From positions 1 to 62,798 of the forward strand of contig NZ_PQIA01000037.1 in NCBI RefSeq assembly GCF_003385235.1: DNA of 62,798 nt. Direction: 5' to 3'. The position numbers were made by a program, and so were the translations under genes. The stretch comes from Amycolatopsis circi (GTDB taxonomy: Bacteria > Actinomycetota > Actinomycetes > Mycobacteriales > Pseudonocardiaceae). Under the pieces are notes generated by a model. That model searched no databases. It saw only the letters and a list, made by a program, of their open reading frames with translations, and was not told where the DNA came from. This document shows, piece by piece, positions 58,501 to 62,798 of this stretch; positions within the stretch are counted from its first letter, which is position 1, and each line of letters begins with the position of its first letter.

Positions 58501-59234
58501 GCGCGCACGAAGTACTCGATCCGCGTTCCGGCAGGCCGGTTTTCCGTGAACGTGGTGCCAGTGACCGTGGTGACGGGCGTGCCGTCGCGGTAGACGGTGT
58601 AGCCGGTGACGCCGACGTCGTCGGTCGACGGCGACCAGGTCAGCCGGACCTGTCCGGAGGCGGGCTCGGTCAGCGCGACGTTCGTGGGCGCGGTCGGTGC
58701 CTGCGTGTCTCCGGTGTCCGCTCCGTACAGCTCGAACTCCGAGAGCTGCGCGGCGGGCCACTGCGTGTTCGCGGTGACGTCCAGCCGCACGTAACGGACG
58801 GACGCGGTCACCGGAATGGTCACTGCGCCGGAGCTGAACATGTACCCGGTCGACCGAACGAGGTCGGTAAACGAAGTACCGTCGGTGCTGCCGCGCACGG
58901 TGAGCGTCTGCGTGCGGGATTCCCAGGCGGCAGGGAGTTTCAGCACGATCCGGGTGAGGGACTTGGTCGAGCCGAGGTCGGCCTGGATCCATTGCGGGAA
59001 CGCGTTGTTGGCCGATTCCCAGTAGGTGTCCTGATTCCCGTCGAAGGCGTTGGCGACGGGATAGCCGGGCTGCACGCTGCTCGCCGATACCGTGCGCGTT
59101 AACGGCACATCAGCGGCGTTCGGAGCCGGACCTGGCGAAGGGCCACCGGCCGCGGCGGCGGGGGTGAGGCCCGCCGCGAACAGCCCCGCGGCGAGGAAAC
59201 CGACGACGAGACGGGACAAACGCATACGTGTCAT
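55563..59234 (-). CDS. secreted multidomain GH87-type alpha-1,3-glucanase (mycodextranase-like)
   Basis: A 1223-residue secreted protein. Domains in order: signal peptide (1-30); discoidin/F5-8C domain (about 45-178); FN3 (185-268); second discoidin (275-410); two CARDB domains (413-610); carbohydrate-binding CBM35/6-like domain (620-775); and a right-handed beta-helix catalytic domain (790-1200). The helix carries R-D-T-Y-A-D-G-I-N-F-A-N-G-T, then T-T-G-D-D-S-L-A and L-P-W-R-A-N-G-I-A-V-Y-G-G, typical of GH87, including the Asp and Asp-Asp acids. Likely substrate: fungal or bacterial alpha-1,3-glucan. ATG at 59234 preceded by GGAAG; 59225 is also possible. Confidence 0.8.
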   Translation of the reverse strand: MTRMRLSRLVVGFLAAGLFAAGLTPAAAAGGPSPGPAPNAADVPLTRTVSASSVQPGYPVANAFDGNQDTYWESANNAFPQWIQADLGSTKSLTRIVLKLPAAWESRTQTLTVRGSTDGTSFTDLVRSTGYMFSSGAVTIPVTASVRYVRLDVTANTQWPAAQLSEFELYGADTGDTQAPTAPTNVALTEPASGQVRLTWSPSTDDVGVTGYTVYRDGTPVTTVTGTTFTENRPAGTRIEYFVRAKDAAGNESADSNHVVRAGTQTGQNLAVGKPIEASSTVGAFAAANANDNNTGTYWESAAGYPNTLTVKLGADADLASVVVKLNPDPIWGARTQNFEILGRAQGTTEFTTLSARADYRFDPAANQNTVTIPLTGRAADVQLRFFANSGAPGGQAAEFQVFGTPAPNPDLVVTSTAWAPSNPTESSDLAVSATVRNAGTAPAGATTVNVSLGGTVVGSAPVGALAAGTSATVTVQAGKRPQGSYRVAATVDPDNKVIEQDDTNNTFTSPTPLVIAQAPGPDLEVTGITSNPPNPAVGAAVSFTVAVHNRGTSGAAASVTRLSAGSATFSGDTPAIEAGATANVAMPGTWTAANATLTATADATGVVEETNEANNTLSRAMVVGRGAAVPYVEYEAEAAQYQGQLLETDPLRTFGHTNFATESSGRKSVRLANQGQYVEFTSTNQANSIVVRDSIPDAPGGGGQDATISLYVNGTFAQKLNLSSTHSWLYGTTDDPEGLTNKPGGDARRLFDESHALLAQSYPPGTKFKLQRDNGDNAAFYVIDLIDLEQVAPALPKPPECTSITDYGAVPDDGIDDSAAIQRAVTDDQNGVISCVWIPPGQWRQEQKILTDDPNVPNGGGQYNQIGISNATIRGAGMWYSQLYSLIQPQDAGGINHPHEGNFGFDIDKNVQISDLAIFGSGRIRGGDGGAEGGVGLNGRFGTGTKISNVWIEHANVGVWVGRDYSNIPALWGPADGLEFSGMRIRDTYADGINFANGTRNSRVVNSSFRTTGDDSLAVWANQYVKDPAVDIGHDNVFRNNTVQLPWRANGIAVYGGYGNKIENNLVSDTMNYPGIMLATDHDPLPFSGQTLIANNALYRCGGAFWGEQQKFGAITFFAQGKDIPGITLRDTEIHDSTYDGIQFKTGGGSMPDVTISNVKIDQSNNGAGILAMSGARGSATLTNVTITNSATGDVVREPGSQFAITGGPVPAVAVRSRRGTR

Positions 59235-59262
59235 GGCGTCTTCCGTTCTTTGACAGAGAAGA

Positions 59263-59297
59263 GCGGGCACCCGCCGGGAACACCAGCGGGTGCCCGC
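59263..59297 (-). terminator. terminator between the two GH87-type genes
   Basis: Perfect 12-bp arms GCGGGCACCCGC (59263-59274) and GCGGGTGCCCGC (59286-59297) with an 11-base loop, just beyond the stop of the upstream GH87 gene. The downstream copy therefore probably has its own promoter or relies on read-through. Confidence 0.8.
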
Positions 59298-59301
59298 GCG
59301 C

Positions 59302-62300
59302 TCAATCGCGGTTGATCGTGAAGGTGCTCGTCGTGTTCCGGATGTCCTGGTCGTTGTCGCTCAACGTCAGCCCGGTGAACGTCGCCGACCCGACCGCCGG
59401 GCCCTGCCCGGGTTCCGGCAGCTCATTGGCCCAGATCCCGATCCCGGACTTGGCGTCGAACTCGTCGCCGCTGCGGTGCGCCCCGCTGATCGACACGTTC
59501 GTCAGCACCGTGTCCTGGACCGTATTCTCCGGCTGGCCGCCGGTGTACTTGGTCTGGAACATGATGCCGCTGTACGTCGGGCTCTGGATGTCCGCATCGG
59601 ACACCCGGATGCCGCGGAACTCCTTGGAAGCAGAGAACATCCAGATCGCCGGGAACGTCTGCTTGCCCCAGAAATGACCGCCGGTGCGGACGAGCGAGAC
59701 GTTCTGGACCGTCGTCGGCTGCGGCCCGAACCCGAGGAACGGATAGCCGAAGTCGAGCGAACTGAGCGTGATTCCGGAGTACGTCAGCGTGTCCGCGATG
59801 TAGAGGTTCCGGAAGGTGTTGTTGTACCCGCCGTACACCGCGATGCCCGCCGCGCGCCACGGAAGCAGCACGGTCAAGTTCTCGAATACATTGTCGTACT
59901 GGTTGCCCTGGTTGATATCCGTGGCGGCGAACAACGCGAAGCTGTCGTCGCCGGTGGACCGGGCTTCGTTGTTGGTGACGTGGTTGCCGGTGCTGCCGTT
60001 GGTGAAGTTGACACCGTCGGCGAACGTGTCGCGGATGCGGGAGTTCTTCACCGTGGAGTTGTCCACATTGGTCGCCCAGAGCAGGCACATCTGGTGCTCC
60101 ACCCAGATGTTGTCGATGGTCATGTTCGTGACGCCGGTGAAGTTGAAGACCTTGCCGGGGCCGTCGATGCGCGAGGTGTAGTTCCCGAACACGGCGAACC
60201 CGCTGAAGGTCGACCCGCTCGCGCTGGCCTGCGCGTCGAACCCGATGTCGGTGTTCTCCTGTCCGGCTGGCGCGGTGAACCTCGTGAACCACGGCCCGGC
60301 GCCGAGCACCGTCACCGGCTTGCCGTACACGGTGACCTTGCTGGTCATCGGGTACTGCCCGGCGGGGAGGTAGACGCCGGTGAGGTTCGGATCCTGGCGG
60401 ACCTTGTCCAGCGCGGCCTGCACGTCCTGCTGCGTGAACCCGGCCGGGACCGCGTAGTGCGCCGGATCGGGATTCGCGGTCGCGGCGGCCAGTTCGAAGT
60501 TGACGAAGTCGATCGCGTAATTCGAGCTGTTCGCGGCGTCCTTCTGCAGCTTGATCTTGTGCCCGGCGGGCACGGTCGTGCCGAGCAGCATGCTGGCCTC
60601 GTCGTAGATGTGCCGCGCCGGTCCGGCTCCCGGCGAGTTGCCCGGGGAGGCTTCGGCACCGTAGAGCCACGCGTAGTGCGAGGTCAGGTCGATGGCCTTG
60701 AGGAAGGTTCCGTCGACGTACACGTTCAGCGTCGAGTTCTGCCCGCCGCCACCCGCGGCGTCCGGCATCGAGAATCGCGTGACGAGCGTGTTGGTCGCCG
60801 CACGCGTGGTGAACTCGACCGAGGAGCCGGTCGCGTTCAGTGTCACGGCCTTGCGGCCCGACGCCTCGCCCGCGAGATCGCCGATCGTCCGGTTAGGACC
60901 GATCACGGACGCACCGCCCGCGACCACGCCGTCCTCGGCCTCGTACATGTCGTACGGCATATTGGCGCCGCGGCCGACGAACAGCGATTGGGTACTGGTG
61001 TTGTTGCCCTGCTTGACAGGCAGCTCGTTGGCATCGTTCGCGACGGCTGTCTTGACCGTGTACCGGCCGTTCGCCGCCGTCCAGCTCCCAACCGTGACCG
61101 GAGTGGTCGCTCCAGGGGCAAGAACACCGGTGAAGGAACCGCTCAGCGTCTTGACGACCGTCCCGTTTTGGTCGGCGATCGTCACCGTGACGTCGTGGGC
61201 ACCGTCCGCCGAAGCGATCGCGCCCTGGTTGCGCAGGGTCGCGGTGAAGGTCACCGTGTTGCCCGCCGACGGGTTGTTCGGCGACCATGCCGTGGCCGAG
61301 ACGAGGTCGGAACTCTGCACCGGGCTGACGACCAGTGGCGTCGAGCTGGTGAAGGAATTGTTGTCCTCGTTCAGTTCGATGACAGTATTCGCCTCGTCGA
61401 CCTTCGCGGTCACGTCGTAGCTGCCCGCGTCCCTGGGGCCGATGTTCGCCGAGACAGTCGTGGACGCTCCGGCCGCGAGCGCGCCGACTGCTGCCGTGCC
61501 GACCTTTGTCTTGCCCAGATAGAGGTTCACGTCGGTCGCGCCGGAGGCTGCCGTCCCGGCGTTGCGGACGGTCGCCGACGCGGTGATCGCGTCGGTCTCC
61601 ACCGGGTTCCGCGGCGACCAGGACACGTCCGAAACCGTCAGGTCCGGGTTCGGCGCGGGGACGCCGAAGACCTGGAATTCCGCCGCCTGACCGCCGCCTG
61701 CACCGGAGTTGGCGGTGAAGCGCAGGCGGACGTCACTGGCCCGGCCGCTGACCGGGATGGTCACGGTGTTGCCGCTCGAGGGGTCGAAACTGTAGGTCTG
61801 CGCGGGCGCCAGCGTGGTGAAGTCGGTCGCGCCCTGGTCGCGGCCCTCGACAGCGATCGTCTGCGTCCGCGTGCTCCACGACGGGTCCGGGTTGAGCTTC
61901 ACGACGACCCGGTCGAGGTCGGCGTGGGAACCGAGCGCCACGGTCAGCAGATTCGGATACGCCCCGCTGCCTTCCCAGTACGTGGTCACGGAGTCGTCAT
62001 TGGCGTTGGCCGCGACGTAGGTCTGCTGGGTCGAGGACGCCGTGATCGGCTTGTGCAGCGCGAGATTCGAGCCGCTCTGCGTGCCGTTGCGGGTCACCGT
62101 GTTGCTGTTCGCCGACTGGTTGCCCGCCGCGTCCCGAGCACGCACGTAATACGCGACGCTCGCGCTGGCCGGCTGATTGTCGGTGTAGGTCAGCACATCC
62201 CCGGCGACGCTGCCGCGGAGCTGGCCGTTGGCGTAGACGTCGTAACCGGTGACACCGGTGTTGTCCGTCGACGCCGACCAGGTCAGCCGGATCTGGCCGC

Positions 62301-62798
62301 TCGCGGGCTCGGTGTAGGCGAGGTTTCCGGGCGCGGACGGCGGCTGCGTGTCACCGCCCGCCGGGCCGTGCACCTCGAACTCCGACAGCTGCGCGGCAGG
62401 CCAGCCGGTGTTGGCGGTGATGTTCAACCGGACGTAGCGGGTGCTGCCGGTGAGGTTCACCGTGACGGTATTGCCGGTCGCCGGGTCGAAGCGGTAGCCC
62501 GCCGAGGGCACGAGATCGCTGAAGCTCGCGCCGTTCGCGCTGCCCTGCACCGCGAACGTCTCGGTGCGGGCTTCCCAGTTCACGGGCAGCTTCAGCACGA
62601 GCTGGGCGACATTCGTCGCGGTGCCGAGGTCAGCCTGAATCCATTGGGGGAACTGGTTGTTCGCGCTCTCCCAGTAGGTGGCCTGGTTGCGGTCGCCGAC
62701 GTTGGAGACGGGGTAGCCGGGGAGCTGGCTGCTGGCGGTGTACGTCGCGGTGGCGGCTTGGGCGGCGGGCCGGACAGGTGGCGGGGCGGGGGAGGCTG
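59302..62798 (-). CDS. second GH87-type secreted glucanase, 5' end beyond the window
   Basis: At least 1164 codons, open to the right edge, so the N-terminus and signal peptide are missing. It repeats the architecture of its neighbour: discoidin, FN3, discoidin, two CARDB domains, carbohydrate-binding domain and beta-helix. The GH87-type core has R-D-T-F-A-D-G-V-N-F-T-N-G-S, S-T-G-D-D-S-F-A and L-P-W-R-A-A-G-I-A-V-Y-G-G, so the acids are conserved. The two proteins are clearly paralogous yet diverged, with a different loop after the G-D-D motif. Probably secreted and acting together with the first on insoluble glucan. Confidence 0.8.
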   Translation of the reverse strand, partial: ASPAPPPVRPAAQAATATYTASSQLPGYPVSNVGDRNQATYWESANNQFPQWIQADLGTATNVAQLVLKLPVNWEARTETFAVQGSANGASFSDLVPSAGYRFDPATGNTVTVNLTGSTRYVRLNITANTGWPAAQLSEFEVHGPAGGDTQPPSAPGNLAYTEPASGQIRLTWSASTDNTGVTGYDVYANGQLRGSVAGDVLTYTDNQPASASVAYYVRARDAAGNQSANSNTVTRNGTQSGSNLALHKPITASSTQQTYVAANANDDSVTTYWEGSGAYPNLLTVALGSHADLDRVVVKLNPDPSWSTRTQTIAVEGRDQGATDFTTLAPAQTYSFDPSSGNTVTIPVSGRASDVRLRFTANSGAGGGQAAEFQVFGVPAPNPDLTVSDVSWSPRNPVETDAITASATVRNAGTAASGATDVNLYLGKTKVGTAAVGALAAGASTTVSANIGPRDAGSYDVTAKVDEANTVIELNEDNNSFTSSTPLVVSPVQSSDLVSATAWSPNNPSAGNTVTFTATLRNQGAIASADGAHDVTVTIADQNGTVVKTLSGSFTGVLAPGATTPVTVGSWTAANGRYTVKTAVANDANELPVKQGNNTSTQSLFVGRGANMPYDMYEAEDGVVAGGASVIGPNRTIGDLAGEASGRKAVTLNATGSSVEFTTRAATNTLVTRFSMPDAAGGGGQNSTLNVYVDGTFLKAIDLTSHYAWLYGAEASPGNSPGAGPARHIYDEASMLLGTTVPAGHKIKLQKDAANSSNYAIDFVNFELAAATANPDPAHYAVPAGFTQQDVQAALDKVRQDPNLTGVYLPAGQYPMTSKVTVYGKPVTVLGAGPWFTRFTAPAGQENTDIGFDAQASASGSTFSGFAVFGNYTSRIDGPGKVFNFTGVTNMTIDNIWVEHQMCLLWATNVDNSTVKNSRIRDTFADGVNFTNGSTGNHVTNNEARSTGDDSFALFAATDINQGNQYDNVFENLTVLLPWRAAGIAVYGGYNNTFRNLYIADTLTYSGITLSSLDFGYPFLGFGPQPTTVQNVSLVRTGGHFWGKQTFPAIWMFSASKEFRGIRVSDADIQSPTYSGIMFQTKYTGGQPENTVQDTVLTNVSISGAHRSGDEFDAKSGIGIWANELPEPGQGPAVGSATFTGLTLSDNDQDIRNTTSTFTINRD

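Overview
This window reads as chromosomal DNA of a GC-rich actinomycete. By eye it is about 70% G+C, with many GTG starts, 4-nt ATGA/GTGA gene overlaps, F420-type enzymes and ANTAR regulators. The gene mix (enediyne-type PKS cassette, GH87-type glucanases, LacI/GntR/MarR divergons) and a 59-bp palindrome of a kind I associate with Amycolatopsis suggest Pseudonocardiaceae, possibly Amycolatopsis. That placement is inference.

Layout. 0-7.4 kb: four ANTAR-domain regulators (three with GAF domains) around an NAD-epimerase/FAD-oxidoreductase pair and an SRPBCC protein, followed by an Acg-like nitroreductase. 7.5-14.3 kb: a LacI regulator, a cupin-like protein and a complete dipeptide-type ABC importer with fused ATPases; two CTAA-N4-TTAG sites lie in the divergent promoter. 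14.3-17.3 kb: DHFR-like protein, a solitary ScoMcrA-like HNH protein, DoxX and DUF3291 proteins. 17.3-23.2 kb: regulator/enzyme divergons with visible operators (MarR/quinone reductase, MarR/alpha-beta hydrolase, TetR with two F420-type proteins). 23.2-26.3 kb: an Asp23/AmaP/DUF6286 cell-envelope stress operon with a scrambled paralogue remnant inside it, divergent from a CsbD gene. 26.3-31.5 kb: lipoprotein hydrolase, then a GntR-controlled operon of PfkB kinase, ADP-ribosylglycohydrolase and GPH symporter.

31.8-37.6 kb: an XRE-cupin regulator and a probable N-heterocycle catabolic locus. It holds a luciferase-like monooxygenase divergent from an operon of NCS1 permease, RidA, creatininase-family amidohydrolase, FMN reductase and a RibB homologue that has lost its active site. 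The set resembles the Rut uracil pathway in logic but not in composition and may be an undescribed flavin-dependent pathway.

39.5-50.2 kb: a tightly coupled operon with the canonical enediyne core order (unbL, unbV, unbU, PKS, thioesterase), preceded by a UbiB-type kinase. The usual enediyne tailoring and resistance genes are absent, and the C-terminal phosphopantetheinyl transferase domain of the PKS looks dead. The pathway may therefore need a separate PPTase and make a shunt polyene or a non-canonical product.

50.4-62.8 kb: a MetE-like protein, a tachylectin-dimethylformamidase fusion with a downstream LLM enzyme, DUF1905, and two tandem multidomain secreted GH87-type (alpha-1,3-glucanase) proteins, the second cut off by the window end. 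I saw no tRNA, rRNA, CRISPR array, IS element or prophage.
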